A stretch of 64,000 nt of DNA from Echinicola vietnamensis DSM 17526 (GTDB lineage: Bacteria > Bacteroidota > Bacteroidia > Cytophagales > Cyclobacteriaceae). The stretch is taken from the NCBI RefSeq assembly GCF_000325705.1, contig NC_019904.1:3164001-3228000 (forward strand), read 5' to 3'. Under the pieces are notes generated by a model, which saw nothing but the letters and a program-made list of their open reading frames with translations, was not told where the DNA came from and ran no database searches. Positions 22,076-31,146 of this stretch are shown here, piece by piece. The translations under genes were made by a program, and so were the position numbers. Every line of letters begins with the position of its first letter. The stretch's first letter is position 1.

Positions 22076-22106
22076 AAAGTCAGGAAGGGGTCCTCCCTGA
22101 CTTTTT
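22076..22106 (+). terminator. Second terminator-like hairpin in the same gap
   Basis: Perfect 8-bp stem AAGTCAGG/CCTGACTT with a GC-rich loop, followed by five T's. No obvious gene precedes it directly, so it may terminate a small RNA or a lost gene. Confidence 0.5.
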
Positions 22107-22445
22107 CCTATAAATAGGGGAAGTCAGAAAAGTTGATCGTAAAAACTACTAGAAATGGCTAAACCTTACTACTTTACATCACCTCTCTTTCGTGAAGCGT
22201 GTAACCTGTTGAACAGCATTTGGCATGGAGCGTCTGAGGGGAAGGAGGGATATTTAGCTAGAGGCCAAAACAACCCCTGGCCAAATTTCTATTTGGTTCT
22301 TTTCCCCAAGGGTTCCTAAAGAATATTTGGGGTTATTTTATGGCTAAAATAATGTCATAACCTAAAATAAGGTTGAAAGAGAAAAGTTAAACCATACAGG
22401 CAAGATCAGGTGATCGAGCAAGCCCATTATAACATTCTAATAATT

Positions 22446-25322
22446 ATGAATACCTACAAATCCCAGTTTAACCTCTTATTTGTGTTGATGTTTCTTCTGT
22501 CGAGTGCTCATGCGCTGGCAAGACAGGAAAGCCAACTGGTCACCAACGAGCAAGGGGTGGATCGTTTTCCATTGGTTGATAAAGAAGCTGTTCCTATATG
22601 GATCGATGCCGGTGAAGAGGAAGGAGTGATCCTAGCCGCCCAGAATTTTCAACAAGATGTCAAAGCCGTTACAGGGATCGAACCGGAACTGTTTAAATCA
22701 GAAGATGCTCCAGATGATTCCTTTGTCGTCATTATAGGTACATTGGGGACAGGAGGGCTTGTGGATGAAATGGTGGCATCCGGTAGGTTAAAGGTTGCTG
22801 GAGTGGCAGGCAAATGGGAGACCTTTTTGGTGGAGACGCTGGAGCATCCTTTCCCGGGAGTGGAAGAAGCCTTGGTAATCGCAGGAAGTGATAAGCGAGG
22901 AACTATTTTTGGGATCTATGAGATGTCCGAACAAATTGGTGTAAGCCCATGGTACTGGTGGGCAGATGTGCCCATAAAGCAGTCCAAACGTCTTTTTGTG
23001 AAGAAAAGAAGGTTTAGCTTGGGAAGTCCTTCGGTCAAGTACCGTGGAATATTCATCAACGATGAAGCCCCCGCACTAAGTGGTTGGACACATGAAAAGT
23101 TTGGCGGCTTTAACCATCAGTTTTATGAAAAGGTCTATGAATTGATCCTGAGGCTAAAAGGTAATTTTCTTTGGCCTGCAATGTGGGGTAGGTCGCTGTA
23201 TGAAGATGATCCCTTGAATCCTGTATTGGCGGATAAATATGGAGTAGTCATTGGTACTTCTCATCATGAGCCTTTAATGCGTGCACATGCCGATTGGGGC
23301 AGGCATGGTGAAGGTGAATGGGACTATACAAAAAATGATGAAAAATTAAGGCAGTTTTGGAAGGAAGGGATTCAGCGGATGGGAGACCATGAAAGCTTGG
23401 TTACGATAGGCATGAGAGGTGATGGGGATGAAGCCATGAGCGAAGCGAGCAATGTGGAACTTTTGGAAAAAATAGTGGAAGACCAGCGAAAGATTATCGC
23501 CTCCGTCACCGGTAAACCGGCCCGTGAAACTCCCCAAGTTTGGGCTTTGTACAAGGAGGTACAGGAGTATTATGATAAAGGAATGCGCGTTCCCGATGAT
23601 GTCACCCTATTATTATGTGATGATAACTGGGGTAATGTTAGAAAACTGCCCAAAATCGGTGAGAAGCAGCACTCAGGTGGGTATGGTATGTATTATCATT
23701 TTGACTATGTAGGTGGCCCAAGAAACTATAAATGGCTAAATACCAATCCAATTCCCCGAATATGGGAGCAAATGCACCTCACCTACGAACATGGAGTCGA
23801 TGAGATCTGGATTGTCAATGTCGGGGACATCAAGCCCATGGAGCTGCCGATTAGCTTTTTTCTGGATTATGCCTGGTCCCCCAATGCTTGGCCAGCAGAA
23901 AGGCTTCCAGCATATACCAGACAATGGGCAGAGAAACAATTTGGCGTGAAATACAGGGAGGAAATTGCCGAAATCTTGGATCTATATACCCAATACAATG
24001 GCAGGAGAACCCCTGAAATGCTTGATGAGGATACCTATAGCCTTACCCATTATCAAGAGGCCGAAAGGGTAGTGAAAGCTTATCAGGCCTTGGCACAAAA
24101 GGCCAAAACTATCCATGGCCAACTAGAAGGGCATTATAAGGACGCTTATTTTCAGTTGGTGTTATTTCCTGTTTTGGCTTGCTCCAACTTACATGAGCTG
24201 TATTTGTCCGTGGCTAAAAACAGGCTTTATGCGCAACAGGGGCGAGCACAGACCAATGAAATGGCCCAAAAGGTAGAAGCACTTTTTGCCAAGGATGCTG
24301 AAATGACCCGGTCCTATCACGAAGACCTATCAGGCGGAAAATGGAATCATATGATGGATCAGACCCATATTGGCTATACTTATTGGCAGGAGCCAAAGAC
24401 CAATGTCATGCCGGAAGTAAAGCGCATTACACTACCTGAAATGGGAGGGTTAGGGGTCGCTTTATCAGAAGGTGAGACGTTTTATCCGCAAACCAAGAAA
24501 TTGGTGATGGAAGAGATGAGTGATTATCAAATTTATGACAACCATGTTGTACTTTTTAACCGTGGTAAGTCGCCTATTCGGTTCGAGATTCAGAAAAAGC
24601 CCCAATGGCTTATAGTGGATAAGGCCTCAGGTAGCTTTGATGAGCAGCAGAAGTTGTCGATCAAGGTAGATTGGCAAAGACTTCCCTATGGCAAAACGGA
24701 AGGAGAATTGACCATCAGTTCTGGTGAAGAGAAAGTGGAAATACTGGTTCCTGTTAACCGGGTAGAAGTGCCGGAGAATTTTACGGGTTTTGTGGAGAGC
24801 AATGGTTATGTGTCGATGGAAGCTGTCCATTATACTTCCAAGGAAGAAATCTCTCCGGTGCGTTGGCAGGTGATTCCTGGACTGGGCAAAACTAGTTCAG
24901 CTGTTACCGCTTTTCCAGTGGACTTTGAAACCCAGAATACAAATACACTTGAGCATCACATTTCATTTGATGCCTATTTTACGACTTCTGGTGACATCAC
25001 TATTTATACCTATTTATCGCCAACCTTAAACTATAAAAACACCAAAGAGGGTTTAAGGTTTGGAATATCCGTGGATGGTGAGGAACCGCAGATCATCTCC
25101 ATGCATCAGGATGAGAAACCAGGAAGTTGGGACAAATGGGTAGGTGAGAGCATCAATATTAAAAGCAGTCAACACCATATCGATAAGCCTGGAAAACACC
25201 AAATCAAAATATGGTTAGTAGATCCTGGGGTGGTGTTCCAAAAAATAGTGGTGGACACAGGGGGACTTAAAGATAGTTATTTAGGGCCAGAGGAAAGTTT
25301 TTTTAGAATACCAAAAAAGTAA
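22446..25322 (+). CDS. GH115 alpha-glucuronidase (xylan alpha-1,2-glucuronidase)
   Basis: The start is placed at 22446 (MNTYKSQFNLLFVLMFLLSS, a proper signal peptide ending ALARQ); an upstream in-frame ATG at 22410 gives a charged extension with no signal. The 958-residue product matches GH115 along its length: an N-terminal domain, a TIM-barrel core with KYRGIFINDEAPAL, LKGNFLWPAMWG and GTSHHEPLMRA, a helical region, and a C-terminal beta-sandwich (GH115_C) from about 800. GH115 enzymes remove 4-O-methyl-glucuronate or glucuronate from internal xylose units of xylan. With the CE15 esterase this handles glucuronate side chains and their esters. The next gene follows after only 6 bases. Confidence 0.95.
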   Translation: MNTYKSQFNLLFVLMFLLSSAHALARQESQLVTNEQGVDRFPLVDKEAVPIWIDAGEEEGVILAAQNFQQDVKAVTGIEPELFKSEDAPDDSFVVIIGTLGTGGLVDEMVASGRLKVAGVAGKWETFLVETLEHPFPGVEEALVIAGSDKRGTIFGIYEMSEQIGVSPWYWWADVPIKQSKRLFVKKRRFSLGSPSVKYRGIFINDEAPALSGWTHEKFGGFNHQFYEKVYELILRLKGNFLWPAMWGRSLYEDDPLNPVLADKYGVVIGTSHHEPLMRAHADWGRHGEGEWDYTKNDEKLRQFWKEGIQRMGDHESLVTIGMRGDGDEAMSEASNVELLEKIVEDQRKIIASVTGKPARETPQVWALYKEVQEYYDKGMRVPDDVTLLLCDDNWGNVRKLPKIGEKQHSGGYGMYYHFDYVGGPRNYKWLNTNPIPRIWEQMHLTYEHGVDEIWIVNVGDIKPMELPISFFLDYAWSPNAWPAERLPAYTRQWAEKQFGVKYREEIAEILDLYTQYNGRRTPEMLDEDTYSLTHYQEAERVVKAYQALAQKAKTIHGQLEGHYKDAYFQLVLFPVLACSNLHELYLSVAKNRLYAQQGRAQTNEMAQKVEALFAKDAEMTRSYHEDLSGGKWNHMMDQTHIGYTYWQEPKTNVMPEVKRITLPEMGGLGVALSEGETFYPQTKKLVMEEMSDYQIYDNHVVLFNRGKSPIRFEIQKKPQWLIVDKASGSFDEQQKLSIKVDWQRLPYGKTEGELTISSGEEKVEILVPVNRVEVPENFTGFVESNGYVSMEAVHYTSKEEISPVRWQVIPGLGKTSSAVTAFPVDFETQNTNTLEHHISFDAYFTTSGDITIYTYLSPTLNYKNTKEGLRFGISVDGEEPQIISMHQDEKPGSWDKWVGESINIKSSQHHIDKPGKHQIKIWLVDPGVVFQKIVVDTGGLKDSYLGPEESFFRIPKK

Positions 25323-25328
25323 AAAGGG

Positions 25329-27299
25329 ATGAAAGTCGGTTTGAATATAAGGTCAGTTATTTGTCTAATTGTAATATTGATCCTTAAGGCTCATTGGAGC
25401 TATGGAGCGGTAAAACTGCCCTATTTGATCAGTGATGGAATGGTCCTTCAAAGGAACCACGAAATTCGTATTTGGGGTTGGGCAGATGCCGGAGAAGTGG
25501 TGAAAGTGGATTTTGTAGGGGAAATGAAAGAGACTACTACTGGCACTGATGGAATGTGGGAGGTGATTTTTCCTGCTAGGGCAGCAGGGGGACCTTATGA
25601 GATGAACATTATTGGGAATGACCATTCTTTTTTATTGAAGGATGTTTGGATAGGGGATGTGTGGGTTTGCTCAGGCCAGTCCAATATGGAGCAGACCATG
25701 GCCAGAGTAGAACCCATGTTCCCAGATGAGGTGAAAAATGCCAATAATCCAAAAATCCGCTATTTTGATGTGCCGGATGCTTATGATTTTTCTACTCCCC
25801 AACTAGATGTAACGGGAGGGAAGTGGGTCGCTGCAGATCAGGAAAATATTAAGCAGTTTTCAGCTGTGGCCTATTTTTTTGCACAAAAAGTTCACCGGAA
25901 ATATGGGATTCCAATTGGTTTGATCAATGCCAGTGTGGGGGGCTCACCGATTCAGTCATGGATCAGGGAGAAAGAACTGAAACGTTTTCCCGAGGATTAC
26001 AAGGAAGCCGTACGGTTTCAAAACCCAAACCTGATCAAAGCAATAGAAGAGGAGGACAGAGACAATAGGCGGAAGTGGCATCTTGAAGTAAGAAAAAAAG
26101 ATAAGGGGTATGCGGATCAGTCCATGACTTGGCTTGATGCTAAATACCACCCTGAAAATTGGAACGTTATGGAGCGGTTGGATTTGCTACCGGTAGAAAA
26201 GGGGAAGCAGCCGGGAAATGGCGTGTATTGGTTTCGAAAGGAGTTTTATCTGGAACAGGACCAGGTTGGAGAGTTAGAGGCAAAATTACTTTTAGGAACC
26301 ATTGTGGACAGTGACTCAGCCTATGTTAATGGGGAATTAGTGGGAACCACTGCTTATCAATATCCTCCCCGAAGGTATAGTGTTCCTAAGGGAGTTTTGA
26401 AGCCCGGAAAGAACCTCTTGGTGGTTCGAGTGATCAATGAGCGTGGCCGAGGAGGTTTTGTCAAAGATAAACCCTATCAGATTGAAGTGGGCGAAGAGGT
26501 TGTTGACTTAAAAAATGATTGGATTTACAAACAAGGGGCAGTCATGCCCCCAATGCCAGGACAGACTTTTATTAGGTTCAAGCCATTGGGACTTTATCAT
26601 GCTATGATATCGCCTTTGCATGAATTTCCTGTAAAGGGCGTCCTTTGGTACCAAGGGGAATCCAATGCCGGTCAGCCTCATACATATGAAGATCAAATGG
26701 TCTCGTTGATTGAAGGGTGGAGGAAATCCTGGGGGGTGCCAAAATTACCTTTTCTCTTTGTGCAACTTCCCAATTTTATGGCACCAACAGATGATCCACA
26801 TTCAGGAAACTGGCCAGAGTTGAGAGAAGCCCAGAGAAAGACGCTAAAGGTGCCCCATACGGGAATGGCGGTGACCATAGATGTGGGAGAAGCCAATGAT
26901 ATTCATCCATTGGACAAGAAGACTGTTGGTGAGCGCTTGGCCCTTCAGGCATTCAAAGTAGCATATGGCGAAAAAAAAGGTCCTTTTTCAGGTCCTGAAT
27001 TAAAAAAAGTAAAAGTGAAGGGAAGTAAAATAATTCTGACGTTCGAGGAAATAGGCGAAGGCTTAAACACCAAAGAAGGCAGGCCACCTAAGGGGTTTGC
27101 AGTAGCAGGAAAGGGACAAAACTATCAATGGGTAGCGGCTAAAATTGCAAATAATAAGGTTGTTTTGGATTGCAGTCATATTGAACAGCCCGAAAAGGTT
27201 TGTTATGCTTGGGCAAATAATCCTGTTCAGGCCAATCTGGTCAATGAAAAGGGATTGCCAGCCTCACCCTTTGAAGTCGTCATTGATGATCCTCGTTGA
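25329..27299 (+). CDS. SASA-family acetylesterase (sialate O-acetylesterase-like) with inserted beta-sandwich
   Basis: 656 residues with a signal peptide (ending HWSYG). SGNH catalytic blocks: CSGQSNMEQT (Ser about 118), WYQGESNAGQ, and NDIHPLDK (Asp/His). Between the first two blocks, at about 290-395, lies a jelly-roll of the type found in GH2-like proteins (VNGELVGTTAYQYPPRRY), as in many Bacteroidota homologues. The annotation sialate O-acetylesterase is historical; next to GH115 a xylan or oligosaccharide O-acetylesterase is more likely (inference). It is the last recognisable enzyme of the xylan locus. Confidence 0.88.
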   Translation: MKVGLNIRSVICLIVILILKAHWSYGAVKLPYLISDGMVLQRNHEIRIWGWADAGEVVKVDFVGEMKETTTGTDGMWEVIFPARAAGGPYEMNIIGNDHSFLLKDVWIGDVWVCSGQSNMEQTMARVEPMFPDEVKNANNPKIRYFDVPDAYDFSTPQLDVTGGKWVAADQENIKQFSAVAYFFAQKVHRKYGIPIGLINASVGGSPIQSWIREKELKRFPEDYKEAVRFQNPNLIKAIEEEDRDNRRKWHLEVRKKDKGYADQSMTWLDAKYHPENWNVMERLDLLPVEKGKQPGNGVYWFRKEFYLEQDQVGELEAKLLLGTIVDSDSAYVNGELVGTTAYQYPPRRYSVPKGVLKPGKNLLVVRVINERGRGGFVKDKPYQIEVGEEVVDLKNDWIYKQGAVMPPMPGQTFIRFKPLGLYHAMISPLHEFPVKGVLWYQGESNAGQPHTYEDQMVSLIEGWRKSWGVPKLPFLFVQLPNFMAPTDDPHSGNWPELREAQRKTLKVPHTGMAVTIDVGEANDIHPLDKKTVGERLALQAFKVAYGEKKGPFSGPELKKVKVKGSKIILTFEEIGEGLNTKEGRPPKGFAVAGKGQNYQWVAAKIANNKVVLDCSHIEQPEKVCYAWANNPVQANLVNEKGLPASPFEVVIDDPR

Positions 27300-27314
27300 T
27301 GCCTGAAAAGTGCG

Positions 27315-27509
27315 ATGAAAATTTACCCTAATCAGTATTTATCTAAATTGGAGAAGGACAGGAAAGCGAAGGGCCACTCGCGGTACGAACTTGTCTCTCG
27401 TCTATTCGATCAGGCCGCTGCTGAACCGAATCTGTCAAGAGAAGATCTGGTACCATGGCTGGTCAAGGCTACCCTTAGATCCTTGGTCAATTTAAAATGG
27501 GACAGTTGA
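27315..27509 (+). CDS. Small hypothetical protein (64 residues)
   Basis: Starts 15 bases after the SASA gene in the same direction. The product is charged, soluble and probably helical (KLEKDRKAKG, then LSREDLVPWLVKATLRSLV). There is no signal peptide or metal motif. I do not recognise a family. Its position suggests co-transcription with the xylan genes; a genuine small cytoplasmic protein or a fragment of a larger one are both possible. Confidence 0.4.
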   Translation: MKIYPNQYLSKLEKDRKAKGHSRYELVSRLFDQAAAEPNLSREDLVPWLVKATLRSLVNLKWDS

Positions 27510-27563
27510 TGTCAATAAATTGTCCAATGGTCTGCATTTTGCTTTTTTGTTGAAAAAAGCACC

Positions 27564-28100
27564 ATGAGAAAATTATCACTGTTTATCGCTACCAGTCTCG
27601 ACGGGTTTATTGCCGGACCTAATGATGACCTAAGTTTTCTGGCATCAGTGGAAAAGGAAGGGGAAGATTATGGCTATGCCAAATTCATCGATATGGTGGA
27701 TACGGTCATCGTCGGAAGAAAAACCTACGATTATGTCCTACAGCACATAGGTCCTGGACACTATGACAATGGAGGGAGGGACGTCTATGTCATCACCAGG
27801 GAAGTCAGACCAGACCAAGGCAAGGTGACTTTCCATTCGGATGGGCTTATCGAATTGGTGGAAAAGTTGAAAGCCGGGGCAGGAAATACCATCTATTGTG
27901 ATGGTGGTGCAGAAACTATTGATGGGCTGTTGAAGCATGACCTGATCGATGAAATGACCATATCAGTAATTCCCATATTGCTTGGGGATGGCACCAGGCT
28001 GTTCAGGAAGGGCAGGCCTGAACAGCGGCTCAAACTGATGGATGTCAAAACATTTGATACCGGTCTGGTACAAATGGTGTTCAAGCGGAAGGATCCATGA
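27564..28100 (+). CDS. Dihydrofolate reductase family / RibD C-terminal-like oxidoreductase
   Basis: 178-residue cytoplasmic protein of the YwjB/YyaP group. The N-terminus LSLFIATSLDGFIAG is the diagnostic first strand, followed by VDTVIVGRKTYDYVL and VYVITRE. IYCDGGAETIDGLL and MTISVIPILLGDG provide the nucleotide-binding end. These proteins are NADPH-dependent reductases of mostly unknown substrate and are distinct from essential DHFR. It lies at the edge of the xylan locus on the + strand but has no obvious functional link to it. Confidence 0.88.
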   Translation: MRKLSLFIATSLDGFIAGPNDDLSFLASVEKEGEDYGYAKFIDMVDTVIVGRKTYDYVLQHIGPGHYDNGGRDVYVITREVRPDQGKVTFHSDGLIELVEKLKAGAGNTIYCDGGAETIDGLLKHDLIDEMTISVIPILLGDGTRLFRKGRPEQRLKLMDVKTFDTGLVQMVFKRKDP

Positions 28101-28308
28101 GGAGTGGAAAAGGGTGGGGGATGCCCACTCTTTTACAGTTTTCGTGTATTGTCAAGGCCCCTTCTGAGGGAATAGGCGGAACAGAGGTATACCTGAAACG
28201 GATCGTTGCAGCAGCGATGAAAGTTTCTGCATCGGACATACTGCTTTTATTCATCAAATGATCCATACCAGAAGTTGTTTCGAACAACCTTGGATTGATG
28301 CCCATCAT
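28081..28308 (-). CDS. Possible small protein coupled to the dioxygenase gene
   Basis: A 75-codon frame begins with an ATG that overlaps the dioxygenase stop in an ATGA arrangement and ends 20 bases inside the convergent DHFR-like gene. The product (SSMSDAETFIAAATIRFRY in the middle) matches nothing I can name. The overlap geometry is the only argument for it; chance is a real alternative. Confidence 0.25.
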   Translation of the reverse strand: MMGINPRLFETTSGMDHLMNKSSMSDAETFIAAATIRFRYTSVPPIPSEGALTIHENCKRVGIPHPFPLLMDPSA

Positions 28309-29027
28309 CCGTTTACTACAATATGGTGTGTCAAACGGTATCCTTCACTGATACTGCCAGAAAGGATGGACATTTCGGTTTCTACCCCATCGCTGAATAC
28401 ATTATCCCTCGCATTGGAAGTGTAGCCGCTCATACCTTTGGTGTATCCTTCCTCACTGGAGGCGTTTACTTGGTTTACAGCACTATCAGTCCCTTCTGGG
28501 AAGGCGATCTGGGTTACCAATAAAGATTGATTGGACGCATTGAAAACCTGCACATGGATATGTGTGGCTCTGCCTTGGTACCATCTTGGGAAAATAGAGG
28601 TGTAAGCAACTTTTCCATTGACATCGGTAACCTGTCGTCCTCGAAGGAAATGTTGGTCAGTATAATTTTCTTGTTGCATGCCAGTCCCTCCATATTCGGA
28701 ATAGTTTCCATCTTTATCACAATGCCAAATGTCTACCATTACCCCTTCCATAGGCGCGCAGCTTTCATTGCCATTAAGGATGGTGATTTCGATGTCAAGG
28801 TCAATGCCCGTTCGGTCACCACGAATGTCCATACGAGTAAGGGACGAGGGGGAGTGGGTGGGGAAAGGACCTGCTGTTTCCGTCGAAGTGATCATACATG
28901 TGCCATCACCTGCACCGCTTTCCATATCATTCTCTGTTTCCGGAGTTTCGTTTTCAGTACAAAAAGTAAGAAATGGAAACGTCAAGCTGCTAAGGCCTAA
29001 TTGTTTTAAGAATGTTCTTTTTTCCAT
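28305..29027 (-). CDS. Intradiol ring-cleavage dioxygenase-like protein
   Basis: 240 residues, related to protocatechuate 3,4-dioxygenase beta-type domains that cleave catechol rings with Fe(III). The four expected iron ligands are visible: Tyr about 109 (KDGNY), Tyr about 150 (FPRWY), His 156 and His 158 (RATHIHVQV). TAGPFPT near residue 50 is the usual lead-in. The N-terminus KRTFLKQLGLSSLTFPFLTFC resembles a secreted or lipoprotein signal with Cys 23, preceded by a low-complexity Glu-rich spacer, so this is an exported form with an aromatic or lignin-derived substrate possible. No companion catechol pathway genes are nearby. Confidence 0.88.
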   Translation of the reverse strand: MEKRTFLKQLGLSSLTFPFLTFCTENETPETENDMESGAGDGTCMITSTETAGPFPTHSPSSLTRMDIRGDRTGIDLDIEITILNGNESCAPMEGVMVDIWHCDKDGNYSEYGGTGMQQENYTDQHFLRGRQVTDVNGKVAYTSIFPRWYQGRATHIHVQVFNASNQSLLVTQIAFPEGTDSAVNQVNASSEEGYTKGMSGYTSNARDNVFSDGVETEMSILSGSISEGYRLTHHIVVNG

Positions 29028-29198
29028 GATTTGGTTTGTTTAGTTGTAAATTGGTTTAATCATTTTTTGCCAAAATCGTTAGTCAATGGTTTTCCTGAAG
29101 GAATATATCAGATAACCTTTAACGTAAACTAATTTATCCCAGGCTGCTGGTACTTGGTATATTGGGGCCGTATGGTGCAGGCTATGGGGCTTAATGCT

Positions 29199-29627
29199 TC
29201 AATAACATAAATGCATCCTGACTTGTTGTAGCCCTTCATTTAGCTTTATCATGTGAAACTTTGGACCAGCAGATTTTAAGCCACAGGAAAACTGACCGGA
29301 GAAGGCATAACCCTCTTTAGGAACTCCAAAAAAGGAATAATCCATTTTTCCGTTACCATTGCAATCGTGCATTATTGCTATCATGTATTTTCCAGTGGAC
29401 AATTGGGCCAGTGTTATCGGGGATTTATCTCCGTTGGCAGCTATTGTTTTTTCTAGGATGGGGACCATCCTATCAGAAGTTACTGCAAGCTCATTAAAAA
29501 CCTGAATTTTAATATTCCCGCCTAAAGAGAGGTCGATATTGTCTATAATGATTTCGGTACCTGCATATTCTTCAGGTAGAGGTAGTGCCAAGTGTAAGAG
29601 AATTAGAGAGAGTAAAGTAATTGTCAT
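29199..29627 (-). CDS. DUF2141 family secreted protein
   Basis: 142 residues with a hydrophobic N-terminus. The C-terminal half carries the DUF2141 signature HDCNGNGKMDYSFFGVPKEGYAFS. Family members are small exported beta-rich proteins of unknown function in Bacteroidota. It starts 11 bases downstream of the outer-membrane protein gene on the same strand, so the two are probably co-transcribed. No catalytic motif is visible. Confidence 0.85.
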   Translation of the reverse strand: MTITLLSLILLHLALPLPEEYAGTEIIIDNIDLSLGGNIKIQVFNELAVTSDRMVPILEKTIAANGDKSPITLAQLSTGKYMIAIMHDCNGNGKMDYSFFGVPKEGYAFSGQFSCGLKSAGPKFHMIKLNEGLQQVRMHLCY

Positions 29628-29638
29628 GAGTTATATAT

Positions 29639-30886
29639 TTATTTGTAGGCTGGTTTTTGGAACCAGATGTCTGCGATATTTAGATTGAGTGTAATGCCAT
29701 GGGTGACCTCTTTGGATAAGAGGGAAACCGAGCCTGTTTCTTGGTATTGGTAGGATAGACTCACCCTGCTGAATCCCTGAATTGGTAATCCAAAACCCAG
29801 ACTAGCACCTTTTACGCCCACACTTGTGTCCCTTGATTTTATATAGCCACTGTCATAAAAGAGGCCAGCGGAGAAGTTCATTCTGTTAAGGAATTTGTAA
29901 CTGTAAAAATTGGGTAAAATTTCTGCTCCTATACTAAACCTGTGACTATCGGTGTAGTTTTCCCATTTCGAGTTAAACATCTTATAACTGTAGTCAGCAG
30001 CGATCAGCCATTTTTTATTTTGGAAAGCGAGTCCTCCCTTGATCGTATTCCCCAACTTGGCACTGGTCTCCATACCGGATATTTCATAGAGTACAGAATC
30101 AGTCTCATTGAGGTATGCCAAAGTGGTGGGGGTAGCGGTCAGTTTAATGGGGGCTTCATAGGCAGCGCCAATGTTAAACTGTTTATCTCCTTTTTTGAAG
30201 GCTACATATTGGATCCCTGCATCTAGCCCTATTCCTTTATAATTGTCACGGTTGTTCATGGTGAAGCCTGCGATTGATCCGCTTGTAACCTGATCGGTAT
30301 CGTAATATTTTTCATGGTTTATATGGCCAAAAGCAAAGTAGGGCCTCACCCCAAGCGTTAACCGGGATGTGATGTCAAAGGCATAGTTGGCAAATACCTT
30401 GTTGATGTTTCCATACCCGTTGATGTACTTGTCAAAAGGGATAGCTGAGCCCGCGAAATAGGTTTCTTCCACAAAGCTATAATCCACACTGGTCATAGGC
30501 ATGATGCCGAAACCAAGGGCAGATTTTCTGGATGTCCTGAACCAAAGGGAAATTAGACTCAGGTTGGTCCGGTTAATGGTGATTTCTTCAGAAGAGGTGC
30601 GAATGTTCATCAACTTATAGTCAATCTGCGCATCGGCCATAAAGTTATAGGCAGTGACACTTGTGCCATTGGCAGGGTTCAGGTAATTCAAAAAATAAGG
30701 AGACCGTGCGGCGATCCCACTTCCAGATAACCTGGCCGCTTGACCGAAGTTGTTTTCCGATAATAGGCCAACGCCATAGGAAGAGTAAAGTGAGCCATTA
30801 CCACGCTGGGCAAACAGCTCACCCTGAAAAATCAGAAAACAAACACTACAACAAAATATTCTTAAAATGCGATGCATAAATTTCAA
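29639..30886 (-). CDS. Outer-membrane beta-barrel protein
   Basis: 415 residues. A signal peptide (FCCSVCFLIFQGELFAQ) is followed by SLYSSYGVGLL, GQAARLSGSGIAARSPYFLNYLNPA and many alternating amphipathic strands ending with aromatic residues, as in FadL/PorV-like barrels of Bacteroidota. Such proteins transport hydrophobic compounds or assist secretion; the specific job is unknown. It is divergent from the DUF4270/Kelch/LytTR set, and the gene order suggests a shared envelope function (inference). Confidence 0.75.
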   Translation of the reverse strand: MKFMHRILRIFCCSVCFLIFQGELFAQRGNGSLYSSYGVGLLSENNFGQAARLSGSGIAARSPYFLNYLNPANGTSVTAYNFMADAQIDYKLMNIRTSSEEITINRTNLSLISLWFRTSRKSALGFGIMPMTSVDYSFVEETYFAGSAIPFDKYINGYGNINKVFANYAFDITSRLTLGVRPYFAFGHINHEKYYDTDQVTSGSIAGFTMNNRDNYKGIGLDAGIQYVAFKKGDKQFNIGAAYEAPIKLTATPTTLAYLNETDSVLYEISGMETSAKLGNTIKGGLAFQNKKWLIAADYSYKMFNSKWENYTDSHRFSIGAEILPNFYSYKFLNRMNFSAGLFYDSGYIKSRDTSVGVKGASLGFGLPIQGFSRVSLSYQYQETGSVSLLSKEVTHGITLNLNIADIWFQKPAYK

Positions 30887-31042
30887 ATTTCTAGCAAAGT
30901 ACCCCGTTTGGTTTTCGATTTTTGGATTTATAGACCAACAGGTGAAAATTCACGACAAGCTCTCAATTGTCATAATCAACCCCCTATAATGGAAGGGAAC
31001 CCTTCCCGCTGGGTTAGGAAGAGCCATAGGCAGGTTTCATCG

Positions 31043-31111
31043 ATGAAAATGCATAGTAAGTCTATTTTTCAGGCATTGACCTTTACTTTTTTTATTGCTT
31101 TGTGTCCATAA
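31043..31111 (+). pseudogene. Orphan signal-peptide-like fragment (22 codons)
   Basis: In the divergent gap before the DUF4270 gene an ATG is followed by a signal-like sequence (KSIFQALTFTFFIALCP) and then a stop. A perfect 7-bp inverted repeat GGAAGGG-AA-CCCTTCC lies upstream at 30991-31006. It may be the decayed start of an envelope protein or a leader peptide. Confidence 0.25.
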
Positions 31112-31146
31112 TTAATCGATTTAAATAGCCCTTTTAAGGTCGATAT

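Larger units (their letters stand above)
21668..22445. other. Long gap between GH43 and GH115 genes
   Basis: About 780 bases without a convincing gene. It contains two terminator-like hairpins (21788 and 22076), and two short open frames (21695-21823, 43 codons; 22155-22319, 54 residues) whose products match nothing I recognise. The first runs through the terminator. The segment from about 22107 to 22445 should include the promoter of the GH115 operon; no clear -33/-7 pair was seen. Confidence 0.4.

Noticed and set aside
22155..22319. 54-codon frame in the gap before GH115
   Set aside because: No homology recognised and no start signal; kept only as a remark in the gap entry.
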